DNA of 11,381 bases from Eubacterium sp. (lineage in GTDB: Bacteria > Bacillota > Clostridia > Oscillospirales > Acutalibacteraceae). Below, in pieces: positions 1-6,254 of the stretch; within the stretch, counting starts at the first letter, position 1; each line of letters opens with the position of its first letter. The notes under the pieces are model-generated. The model was not told the DNA's origin. It did not search any database and saw only the letters and a list, made by a program, of their open reading frames with translations. Position numbers and translations under genes: made by a program. The DNA is taken from assembly GCA_024696725.1 (NCBI GenBank), contig JAILGO010000106.1, positions 1 through 11,381 of the forward strand. Direction: 5' to 3'.

Positions 1-1
1 G

Positions 2-694
2 GACAAGGCGACGGTTGCCTGTATAAAACGCGCAAAAAGCTTCGGCACTAAAACCGTTGCGCTTACGCCTTCGGGACAAGGCTATGCCGCCGCCTGCTCC
101 GACAGCGTTATCGTGTATGGCGCGGATTATTTCAGCGGCTGCACCTCGCTTCGTCACTTTATCGGCAGCTCGCTCGCCCTGCTTCTTCTCGCGCTGAGGC
201 TCGGTTATAATATCGGAATAATAAGCGACGTTTATCTGAGCGTTTCCCTTAAGCTTGCCGAAGCGCTTCCGGGAAGGATTTCCGCCGCGCTCAAGCCTTC
301 GCCTGCGCTGTATTCTCTCGCGGAGTCAATCCGCACGAAAAGGAGCGTAATATTTACGGGTATGTGCGGCGACCTCGCTCTTTGCAAAGAGGGAGCGTTC
401 GTTCTTCGCCGCGAAACGGATATACCCGCCGAGGCAATTCCTCTCAGCGAGCTGAAATACGAGAGCCGCGAACACCTTAAGAACTCGGCGGTAATTGCGG
501 TAGTCAGCAATCCCTCGCTTGCTCCAAAAGCCTCGGGCGAGCTGCTTCCCTTTAAAGACGGGAAGCTCGATATAACCGTTATTACAAGCGCCGACTGTGA
601 GGAAGAGTTCAGCTTCGTTAACACGCTCGCTTTTTCGGACGGACTCCAGCCGTTGAACGCTCTTACGGCGATAACCTGCATATACCGCGCATAA
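2..694 (+). CDS. SIS-domain sugar-phosphate isomerase/deaminase, GlmS-like (5' end missing)
   Basis: The reading frame is open from base 2 and the gene begins upstream of the window, leaving 230 residues. Two SIS (sugar isomerase) halves are visible. The first ends around residue 80 in a hydrophobic helix rich in Leu and Ala (LALLLLALRLG). The second starts near residue 116 with SVIFTGMCGDLALCKEGAFVL and continues to AEAIPLSELKYESRE. That segment matches the GlmS isomerase-domain pattern of an ALEGALKLKE-like helix followed by AEAxxxGELKH, and E150 sits where GlmS has its catalytic glutamate (E488 in E. coli). The C-terminal tail that carries the GlmS catalytic lysine (NLAKSVTVE-type ending) is absent, so this is more likely a catabolic amino-sugar or fructosamine-type isomerase/deaminase than GlmS itself; the substrate is unknown. 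The stop at 692-694 may be a frame break, because the next frame stays open to 732. The following alpha-galactosidase gene has its own promoter, so a functional link is not shown. Confidence 0.75.
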   Translation, partial: DKATVACIKRAKSFGTKTVALTPSGQGYAAACSDSVIVYGADYFSGCTSLRHFIGSSLALLLLALRLGYNIGIISDVYLSVSLKLAEALPGRISAALKPSPALYSLAESIRTKRSVIFTGMCGDLALCKEGAFVLRRETDIPAEAIPLSELKYESREHLKNSAVIAVVSNPSLAPKASGELLPFKDGKLDITVITSADCEEEFSFVNTLAFSDGLQPLNALTAITCIYRA

Positions 695-738
695 CCGAGG
701 TCATGGCGGAAAGCGGCGCAGAGGCGGTCTGAGGCTTG

Positions 739-767
739 TTGACATAACCCGACATTGATAATATAAT
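739..767 (+). promoter_or_regulatory. Consensus sigma-70 promoter of the GH27 gene
   Basis: TTGACA at 739-744 and TATAAT at 762-767 are separated by 17 bases, an exact match to the vegetative consensus. The predicted transcription start is near 774, giving a leader of about 20 bases before the ATG at 796. An in-frame ATG at 766 lies inside the -10 box and so cannot be in the transcript made from here. Confidence 0.85.
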
Positions 768-781
768 GATATTATTAATTC

Positions 782-787
782 AAGGAG
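782..787 (+). promoter_or_regulatory. Ribosome binding site that sets the GH27 start
   Basis: AAGGAG lies 8 bases before the ATG at 796. This supports 796 over the longer in-frame ATG at 766, which has no such site and overlaps the promoter -10 box. Confidence 0.85.
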
Positions 788-795
788 TAACCTTT

Positions 796-2085
796 ATGTC
801 GGATTTTAAAAAATGGGCTGAAACGCCTCCTCTCGGCTGGAACAGCTGGGACTGCTTCGGCGCGGCTGTAAACGAAAAGCAGCTCCGCGAAAACGCCGAA
901 TATATGGCTGAATATCTTAAGCCTTACGGCTGGGAATATATAGTTTGCGATATTCAATGGTACGAGCCCGAGGCAAAGGATAACGACTATAATAATTTCG
1001 CGCCGCTTACGATGGACGGATACGGACGGCTTATGCCCGCGGTTAACCGCTTCCCGAGCGCAAAGGACGGAAAGGGCTTTAAGCCGCTCGCCGATTATAT
1101 TCATTCGCTCGGTCTGAAATTCGGCATTCATATTATGCGCGGCGTACCGCGTCAGGCGGCTGCGGCGAACTGTCCGGTTTATAATTCGGTGCATACCTGC
1201 AGAGAGATTGCTCACCATTTTTCCGTCTGCTCGTGGAACACGGATATGTACGGGCTCTATAACTGCGAAGGCGCTCAGGATTACTACAATTCGATAATAA
1301 ATATGTACGCCGATTGGGGCGTCGACTTTATAAAGTGCGACGATATCTGCGTTACGGAATTCAGAAAATGGGACAACCCGTACAGCGCCGACTATGAAAT
1401 TGAAATGCTGAGAAGGGCGATTGATAACTGCAAAAGAAAAATCGTTCTTTCCCTCTCTCCCGGTCCCGCGCCGAGAGACAAGGCGGAGCATCTTAAGGAA
1501 AACGCTAATATGTGGCGTCTGACGGGCGATTTCTGGGACCGCTGGGAGCCGCTTCACGATATGTTTTCAAAATGTAAGGAATGGGAGGGCGTAACCGATA
1601 CGGGAAGCTATCCCGACTGCGATATGCTCCCGATTGGACGGCTTTCAAAAAACGGAACCTGTCACGGTCCGCAGAACAGGAAATCCCAGTTCACCGTACC
1701 CGAGCATTATACGCTTATGACGCTCTGGGGTATATTCCGCTCACCGTTAATGATAGGCGGAAATCTTCCCGAAACCGACGCTTTCACCCTCTCGCTTTTA
1801 ACCAACGCCGAATATATTAAAATGCACAAGACCTCCTTCGGCGCAAAGGAGTATTTAAGAAATGAGACCGACGGTAAGGGCGTAATAATCTGGACAGCTG
1901 AAGGCGAGGGATGTAAATACCTCGCGGTATTCAACACCGACGATAAAAAGCAAAGTCGTGAAATTCAGCTTTCCTTCCCCGCAAAGCACGCGTTCGATAT
2001 ATGGGAAGGAACCGAACAAAGCGTAAATAACCGTATAAGCTGTGAAATTGAGGCTCACGGAGCAAAGCTTTATAAGCTATCTTAA
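796..2085 (+). CDS. GH27 family alpha-galactosidase-like glycoside hydrolase
   Basis: The 429-residue product is a clan-D (beta/alpha)8-barrel glycosidase expected to release terminal alpha-linked galactose (melibiose/raffinose-type sugars or galactoside side chains) with retention. The N-terminal PPLGWNSWDCFG (from residue 11) is the family signature. GVDFIKCDD matches the beta-strand carrying the nucleophile, predicted as D182, and WRLTGDFWDRW matches the acid/base region, predicted as D245 (compare D170 and D231 of human alpha-galactosidase A). A C-terminal beta domain (about residues 330-429) completes the fold. No signal peptide or membrane segment is seen, so it should act in the cytoplasm on imported oligosaccharides. 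It belongs to the branch with an extended GIHIMRGVPRQA segment (around residue 114), common in gut bacteria, where specificity is less certain; other GH27 activities such as alpha-N-acetylgalactosaminidase or beta-L-arabinopyranosidase cannot be excluded. It is transcribed alone, between its own promoter and a terminator. Confidence 0.88.
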   Translation: MSDFKKWAETPPLGWNSWDCFGAAVNEKQLRENAEYMAEYLKPYGWEYIVCDIQWYEPEAKDNDYNNFAPLTMDGYGRLMPAVNRFPSAKDGKGFKPLADYIHSLGLKFGIHIMRGVPRQAAAANCPVYNSVHTCREIAHHFSVCSWNTDMYGLYNCEGAQDYYNSIINMYADWGVDFIKCDDICVTEFRKWDNPYSADYEIEMLRRAIDNCKRKIVLSLSPGPAPRDKAEHLKENANMWRLTGDFWDRWEPLHDMFSKCKEWEGVTDTGSYPDCDMLPIGRLSKNGTCHGPQNRKSQFTVPEHYTLMTLWGIFRSPLMIGGNLPETDAFTLSLLTNAEYIKMHKTSFGAKEYLRNETDGKGVIIWTAEGEGCKYLAVFNTDDKKQSREIQLSFPAKHAFDIWEGTEQSVNNRISCEIEAHGAKLYKLS

Positions 2086-2091
2086 ACGAAA

Positions 2092-2119
2092 AGGGCGGAG
2101 AATATCCGCCCTGTTTTTT
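2092..2119 (+). terminator. Intrinsic terminator after the GH27 gene
   Basis: An 8-bp perfect stem (AGGGCGGA 2092-2099 with TCCGCCCT 2105-2112) around a 5-base loop is followed by six T at 2114-2119. It begins 7 bases after the GH27 stop and separates that gene from zapA, whose -35 box starts at 2121. Confidence 0.9.
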
Positions 2120-2120
2120 A

Positions 2121-2149
2121 TTGACAAAGGAAATTTAAATTGATATACT
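2121..2149 (+). promoter_or_regulatory. Extended -10 sigma-70 promoter of zapA
   Basis: TTGACA (2121-2126) and TATACT (2144-2149) are 17 bases apart, with a TGn extended -10 element at 2141-2143. The predicted start is near 2156, leaving about 24 bases of leader. The -35 box begins two bases after the preceding T-run. Confidence 0.85.
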
Positions 2150-2179
2150 AATTATATTACACATCAAAAAGGTGAGAAT

Positions 2180-2530
2180 ATGGAAAAGAACAGAGTTAAT
2201 ATCAAGATTTGCGGCAACAGCTATACTATCGTAACCGAGGACGACCCCGATTACGTTGAGGAGCTCGCCGAATTTATAGATAGAGAAATGAAGCAGATAG
2301 GACAGGAAAATCCTTCTCTTTCAACAACTCAGTGCGCCGTTCTCGTTGCGCTTGACAGAGCCGACGCTTGTAAAAAATCAACCGCCTCCGCAGATAATCT
2401 CCGCGCACAGATTAAGGACTACCTTGAGGACAGCGCAAGAGCGAGAATGGAGGTTGACGTTGCGCGCAGAGAAATAGAGCGCCTGAACCGTGAAATAAGC
2501 AATCTCAGGAACAAGCTCGCGGGTAAATAG
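2180..2530 (+). CDS. zapA: Cell division protein ZapA
   Basis: The 116-residue protein binds and bundles FtsZ filaments at the division ring. The N-terminal part (about residues 5-60, VNIKICGNSYTIVTEDDPDYVEELAEFID) is the typical ZapA head domain, with the G-x-x-Y-x-[IL] strand and the following helix. From about residue 70 to the end the sequence is charged and heptad-like (RREIERLNREISNLRNKLA), consistent with the coiled coil through which ZapA forms tetramers. Length and layout fit Bacillota ZapA. The ATG at 2180 follows AAAGGTGAG at close spacing and lies downstream of a strong promoter. In Clostridia zapA is often followed by a U32-family gene, as here. A hairpin with a T-run at 2541-2568 may limit read-through into that gene. 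Confidence 0.9.
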   Translation: MEKNRVNIKICGNSYTIVTEDDPDYVEELAEFIDREMKQIGQENPSLSTTQCAVLVALDRADACKKSTASADNLRAQIKDYLEDSARARMEVDVARREIERLNREISNLRNKLAGK

Positions 2531-2540
2531 TTATTGATTC

Positions 2541-2568
2541 GGGGTGACTGTGGTCACCCTTTATTTTT
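2541..2568 (+). terminator. Hairpin plus T-run between zapA and the U32 gene (terminator or attenuator)
   Basis: GGGTGAC (2542-2548) pairs with GTCACCC (2553-2559) around a TGTG loop, followed by TTATTTTT (2561-2568). Only 8 bases separate it from the next ATG at 2577, so no promoter can fit after it. The downstream genes must be reached by read-through, or by a promoter further up or inside zapA. Confidence 0.7.
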
Positions 2569-2576
2569 GAGGTATT

Positions 2577-4577
2577 ATGAATTTTGAAATTTTAGCGCCC
2601 TGCGGTGGGATTGAAAGCCTTGAAGCGGCGGTAAGGTGCGGCGCGAACGCCGTTTATCTCGGAACGAAGGAGCTCAACGCAAGACGCAACGCTCATAATT
2701 TTGATTTTGACGAGCTTAAACGCGCCGTCAGATACTGCCACGAAAGAAACGTAAAGGTCTACGTTACGGTTAATACTCTCGTTTTCGACAGCGAGTTCGA
2801 CGCCGCATACGAAACGGTCGTCTCCTGTCTTGAGTGCGGTGCCGATGCCTTTATCGTTCAGGACCTCGGACTTGCAAAAATGATAAGAAAATGCTTCCCC
2901 GACGCGAAGCTTCACGCCTCGACTCAGTGTAGCGTAAACACTCCCGAGGGCTTCAGAGAGCTTGAAAGACTCGGCTTCAGCCGAGCGGTAGTTCCTCGTG
3001 AAATGAGCCTTGACGAGATAAAGGAAATAAGACGAAGTACGGATATGGAGCTTGAAATGTTCGTTCACGGCGCGCTGTGTATGAGCGTTTCGGGACAGTG
3101 CTATCTTTCGGGAATGCTCGGCGGAAGAAGCGGAAACAGAGGACTCTGCGCTCAGCCGTGCAGGCTCGCCTTCAGCGCCGACGAAAAGGAGGCGCACGAC
3201 CTGTCGCTAAAGGATTTAAGCCTTATTGAGCATCTCGCGGAAATCGAAAGCGCGGGCGTTTTCAGCCTTAAAATCGAGGGAAGAATGAAACGTCCCGAAT
3301 ACGTCGCGGCGGCAGTAACAGCATGTAAAAACGCCATAGAAGGACGCTACTCGAAAAAGAACGGCGAAACGCTTAAAAACGTTTTCTCGCGTTCGGGCTT
3401 TACCGACGGATATTTCACGGGAAAAAGAAACGATATGTTCGGTATCCGTCTTAAAGAGGACGTTACCGCGGCGGGCGGAGTGCTTAAGGAGCTTTCACGG
3501 CTTTACGAAAAGGAAGCGCCGCTTATTGAGCTTTCGCTCGACTTCACCTGCACGGAAAACGAGCCGGTAACCCTTACGGGAAAAGCTAACGGAAAAACCG
3601 TTACGGCAACGGGCGCGGCGCCCGAAAAAGCGCTTAACAAACCGCTGACGGAAGACAGCGTTAAGGAAAGGCTTTCCAAACTCGGCGGCACGCCGTACTA
3701 TGCGGGAGAGATAAAAATAACGCTCGGCGAGGGCTTAATAATCCCTGCAAGCGGACTCAACGCCTTAAGGCGCGAAGTATGTGAAAAGCTCGGCGAAGAG
3801 AAGAAACGGGAATTCACGGCGCTCGGTTACGAGCCGATACCGCCGCGGATTAAACGCGGCGCGCCATATTACACGGCGCGGTTTACCTCAGCTTCTCAGA
3901 TACCCGATAACCACCCGTTTAAAAGAATATTCCTTCCGCTTCAGGCGGACGGTAACGACTTCGTTAAGCACAAAGCGGGAGTTGAAATTCCGAGAGGTCT
4001 TTTCGGCTGTGAGGAAAAGCTCAAATCGCGTTTAGCCGAACTTAAAGCACTCGGCGTAAGAGAGGCTCTCTGCTCAAATCTCGGCGCGTATAAAACCGCG
4101 GAGTCTCTCGGCTTCACGGCGTACGGAGACTTCGGACTGAATATAACCAACAGCGAAACGGCAAGGCTTTTCCGTTCGCCCGTTCTCTCGTTCGAGCTGA
4201 CTCTTTCGCAAGCGGAAAAAATCAACGCCGACGATACGGGAATAATAGGCTACGGACGGCTTCCTCTTATGCTTACGAGAAACTGTCCCGTAAAAACGAG
4301 AGTCGGCTGCGAGCGGTGTAAGAAAAACGGAGCACTCAGCGACAGAAAGGGATATAGCTTCCCTGTCGTCTGCTCGCCCTACCCGTGCGTTGAAATACTT
4401 AACAGCGTTCCGCTTATCTTAAGCGACAGAATCGGCGAAATAAACACGGACTTTATCCACTTTTACTTTACGGACGAGGATAAGTCAGAGGTTAACGATA
4501 TAGTAAATATGTATAAAACCCGTAAGAAATTCAACGGTAACTACACAAGAGGATTGTATTACAGAGGAGTTAAATAA
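2577..4577 (+). CDS. U32-family protein, RlhA-like architecture (probable RNA hydroxylation)
   Basis: The 666-residue protein has an N-terminal U32 barrel (about residues 1-300) containing the family signature EMFVHGALCMSVSGQCYLS. Cysteines C168, C175, C191 and C195 are in the region that binds an Fe-S cluster in characterised U32 proteins. LKIEGR follows at about residue 233. A middle DUF3656-like section (about 313-404) has NKPLTEDSVKERLSKLGGTPYY and LNALRREV motifs. The C-terminal part carries a second cysteine group: C570, C578, C581, C599 and C604. The family is called peptidase U32, but studied members hydroxylate RNA: TrhP makes 5-hydroxyuridine in tRNA and RlhA modifies 23S rRNA C2501. 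Length and the DUF3656 section match RlhA best, but the exact target here is inferred. The start follows GAGG at 2569-2572 and fits the conserved N-terminus (ILAPCGGIESLEAAV). Its stop overlaps the maf ATG by one base, implying coupled translation. Confidence 0.82.
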   Translation: MNFEILAPCGGIESLEAAVRCGANAVYLGTKELNARRNAHNFDFDELKRAVRYCHERNVKVYVTVNTLVFDSEFDAAYETVVSCLECGADAFIVQDLGLAKMIRKCFPDAKLHASTQCSVNTPEGFRELERLGFSRAVVPREMSLDEIKEIRRSTDMELEMFVHGALCMSVSGQCYLSGMLGGRSGNRGLCAQPCRLAFSADEKEAHDLSLKDLSLIEHLAEIESAGVFSLKIEGRMKRPEYVAAAVTACKNAIEGRYSKKNGETLKNVFSRSGFTDGYFTGKRNDMFGIRLKEDVTAAGGVLKELSRLYEKEAPLIELSLDFTCTENEPVTLTGKANGKTVTATGAAPEKALNKPLTEDSVKERLSKLGGTPYYAGEIKITLGEGLIIPASGLNALRREVCEKLGEEKKREFTALGYEPIPPRIKRGAPYYTARFTSASQIPDNHPFKRIFLPLQADGNDFVKHKAGVEIPRGLFGCEEKLKSRLAELKALGVREALCSNLGAYKTAESLGFTAYGDFGLNITNSETARLFRSPVLSFELTLSQAEKINADDTGIIGYGRLPLMLTRNCPVKTRVGCERCKKNGALSDRKGYSFPVVCSPYPCVEILNSVPLILSDRIGEINTDFIHFYFTDEDKSEVNDIVNMYKTRKKFNGNYTRGLYYRGVK

Positions 4578-5116
4578 TGATTATTCTTGCATCAAAAAGT
4601 CCGCGAAGGCGCGAGCTTATGAAGTATATAACCGAGGATTTTATATGTAAATCCGCGGAGGTTGACGAGAGTCTTCCCGAGGGCATTTCGCCGGACGATG
4701 CGGTTTTATATCTCTCAAAAATCAAGGCTCTTCCGTTTAAGAGCGAAACCGATACCGTTATCGGCGCGGACACCGTCGTAGCAATAGACGGAGAGATACT
4801 CGGGAAGCCCGGAAACGCCGACGGTGCAAGGGAAATGCTGAAAAAGCTAAGCGGTCGCGAGCACAGCGTTTTCACGGGAGTTTGTATACTTTTTCCCGAC
4901 AGGGAGGAGAGCTTTTTTGTAGAAACGAGGGTTAAGTTTTTTGAGCTGACCGACAGCGAAATCGAACGCTATATCGAAACGGGCGAGCCCTTCGACAAGG
5001 CGGGCGCTTACGGGATTCAGGGCTACGGCTCGCTTCTAGTTGAGGAGATACACGGCGACTACTTTAACGTTGTCGGACTGCCTGTAAGTAAACTCAACAA
5101 GTGTTTTATCAACTAA
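4577..5116 (+). CDS. maf: Maf nucleoside triphosphate pyrophosphatase (YhdE-type dTTP/UTP)
   Basis: This 179-residue Maf/HAM1-fold enzyme hydrolyses non-canonical or excess nucleoside triphosphates to monophosphate and pyrophosphate. Diagnostic motifs are ASKSPRRREL (5-14), GADTVV with D65 as the likely catalytic/metal residue, GEILGKP, and a C-terminal GDYFNVVGLPVSKL. The segment GEPFDKAGAYGIQG (136-149) is the form found in the YhdE subfamily, which prefers dTTP, UTP and modified pyrimidines, rather than the YceF type that acts on m7GTP. Start and length are those of the family. The ATG overlaps the U32 gene stop (TAATG), with AGAGGAG 7 bases upstream of the ATG, so the two genes form one transcription unit. 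In some Bacillota Maf affects septum formation and competence regulation, in keeping with zapA upstream, but no direct link is shown. Confidence 0.92.
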   Translation: MIILASKSPRRRELMKYITEDFICKSAEVDESLPEGISPDDAVLYLSKIKALPFKSETDTVIGADTVVAIDGEILGKPGNADGAREMLKKLSGREHSVFTGVCILFPDREESFFVETRVKFFELTDSEIERYIETGEPFDKAGAYGIQGYGSLLVEEIHGDYFNVVGLPVSKLNKCFIN

Positions 5117-5167
5117 TGTCCTTTTTTTGTCCAAAATGACAGTTTGAAGGAAAAAATAGAAAATAGT

Positions 5168-5196
5168 TTGATATTTTTGAAATACTATGTTATTAT
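5168..5196 (+). promoter_or_regulatory. Probable sigma-70 promoter of the PHP gene
   Basis: TTGATA (5168-5173) and TATTAT (5191-5196) are 17 bases apart in an AT-rich gap between maf and the PHP gene. The predicted start is near 5203, leaving about 48 bases of leader. A second overlapping pair, TTGAAA (5177-5182) with TATTAG (5200-5205), is weaker. Confidence 0.6.
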
Positions 5197-5250
5197 TAGT
5201 ATTAGGTAAAGTAGCACAATTCTAATATTTTACCCGAAAGGAGCACTGTT

Positions 5251-6147
5251 ATGGCAGCAGATTTACATTGTCACACAAAACTCAGCGACGGTTCGGTAGG
5301 CATAGAGGACTTAATAGTAATCGCTCATAAAAGCGGTATAGATACGATTGCCATAACAGACCACGATTGTATAGCCGGTACCGTAAGAGGTCAGGTTATA
5401 GGAAAAAGATACGGCGTTACCGTCGTTACGGGAGTTGAGCTTTCCTCGTTCGACAGCGAAGCGGGTAAAAAGGTTCACCTTCTCTCTTATCTTGCGGATT
5501 CTCCCGACAGGCTTGAAGCAATATGCCGTAAAACCTCGGTAGCGAGAAAACGCGCGGGTCAGATAATGATGCTTAAGGTTGCAGCGCGCTTCCCCATTAC
5601 TAACGAGTTTATTATTAACCACGCAAGCGGCTCGACTAATCTTTATAAGCAGCACATTATGCACGCGCTGATGGACGCAGGCTATGCGGACAAGCCGTTC
5701 GGCGAGCTTTACAATACGCTTTTCACACCCGAGAGCGAAACCAACGTTCTCGCGCCCACAAAATATCCGGGCATTGAAGAAACGATTAACGAAATCCACG
5801 GCGCAGGCGGTATAGCCATACTTGCGCACCCCGGAAAATTCGATAATTTCGACGAAATCGAAAAGTACATCGAGCTCGGTCTTGACGGAATAGAGGTCTG
5901 GTCTCCGTTTAACACACCCGAGCAGACCGAAATGCTCACCGAGCTCTGTAAAAAGAAAAAGCTTCTCCTTACGGGCGGCTCAGACTTCCACGGTACCTAC
6001 GGTGAAAAAACGGTAACGATAGGTCAGTATTCAACGCCTCAGGAGCATCTCGAAAAGCTTATGGGCTACAAGGCTAAAATGAAGAGAGCCCGTAACAAGG
6101 CGGAAAAGGAAGCCGCGCTTGCTAAGGAAAAGGGACTTTTAGACTGA
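5251..6147 (+). CDS. PHP-domain phosphoesterase, YciV/RNase AM-like
   Basis: This 298-residue metal-dependent phosphoesterase has all the PHP motifs: DLHCHTKLSDG (H6, H8, D13), ITDHD (D37, H38), GVELS (E63), LAHPGKF (H193) and GGSDFHG (D245, H247). These residues typically hold two or three divalent metals. An inserted helical section lies between motifs III and IV (about residues 85-170). Length and arrangement match the YciV/TrpH group, whose characterised members act as 3',5'-nucleoside bisphosphate phosphatase or 5'-3' exoribonuclease (RNase AM); the precise substrate is inferred only. The last 25 residues form a Lys/Ala/Glu-rich tail that may contact nucleic acid. AAAGGAG lies 7 bases before the ATG. 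The gene appears monocistronic, with its own promoter and a strong terminator. Confidence 0.87.
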   Translation: MAADLHCHTKLSDGSVGIEDLIVIAHKSGIDTIAITDHDCIAGTVRGQVIGKRYGVTVVTGVELSSFDSEAGKKVHLLSYLADSPDRLEAICRKTSVARKRAGQIMMLKVAARFPITNEFIINHASGSTNLYKQHIMHALMDAGYADKPFGELYNTLFTPESETNVLAPTKYPGIEETINEIHGAGGIAILAHPGKFDNFDEIEKYIELGLDGIEVWSPFNTPEQTEMLTELCKKKKLLLTGGSDFHGTYGEKTVTIGQYSTPQEHLEKLMGYKAKMKRARNKAEKEAALAKEKGLLD

Positions 6148-6154
6148 AATAAAT

Positions 6155-6185
6155 AAAAGCTGTTTCGTACGAAACAGCTTTTTTT
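6155..6185. terminator. Bidirectional terminator between converging genes
   Basis: A 12-bp perfect stem (6155-6166 with 6171-6182) encloses GTAC, making a 28-base perfect palindrome. T-runs are present in both directions: T at 6179-6185 for the + strand, and A-rich bases at 6151-6158 giving U-rich RNA on the - strand. It serves the PHP gene from the left and the glycyl radical enzyme operon from the right. Confidence 0.92.
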
Positions 6186-6237
6186 ATTTTGCTATACCGA
6201 TAAAAATAAGGACTATTGCCGCGGCTTTTTGAAGCAT
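6184..6237 (-). CDS. Possible 17-residue hydrophobic peptide (speculative)
   Basis: An ATG at 6237 on the - strand opens a short frame encoding MLQKAAAIVLIFIGIAK, ending at a TAA (6184-6186) on the edge of the terminator stem. The frame begins 17 bases after the glycyl radical enzyme stop and would be on the same mRNA. The peptide is a single hydrophobic stretch with lysines near each end, as in small membrane-inserting peptides. The GC-rich GCCGCGGCA codons stand out in an AT-rich gap. AGGTAAC upstream is only a weak ribosome binding site. No family is recognised, and chance is a real alternative at this length. Confidence 0.25.
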   Translation of the reverse strand: MLQKAAAIVLIFIGIAK

Positions 6238-6254
6238 AGTTACCTAATAATAAA

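Noticed and set aside
2..694. Identification as GlmS (glucosamine-6-phosphate synthase)
   Set aside because: The SIS halves are GlmS-like, but the conserved C-terminal tail with the catalytic lysine is missing and the glutaminase half is out of view. A catabolic SIS enzyme fits better.
775..1557. A 260-codon open frame on the - strand inside the GH27 gene
   Set aside because: It lies opposite a well-supported gene with catalytic motifs, has no ribosome binding site or family signature, and would overlap the GH27 promoter and start.
6205..6235. GCCGCGGC palindrome followed by T-run as a second terminator
   Set aside because: The palindrome has no loop, so it cannot form a usable hairpin. The strong palindrome at 6155-6182 explains termination, and these bases are better read as possible codons of the short frame.
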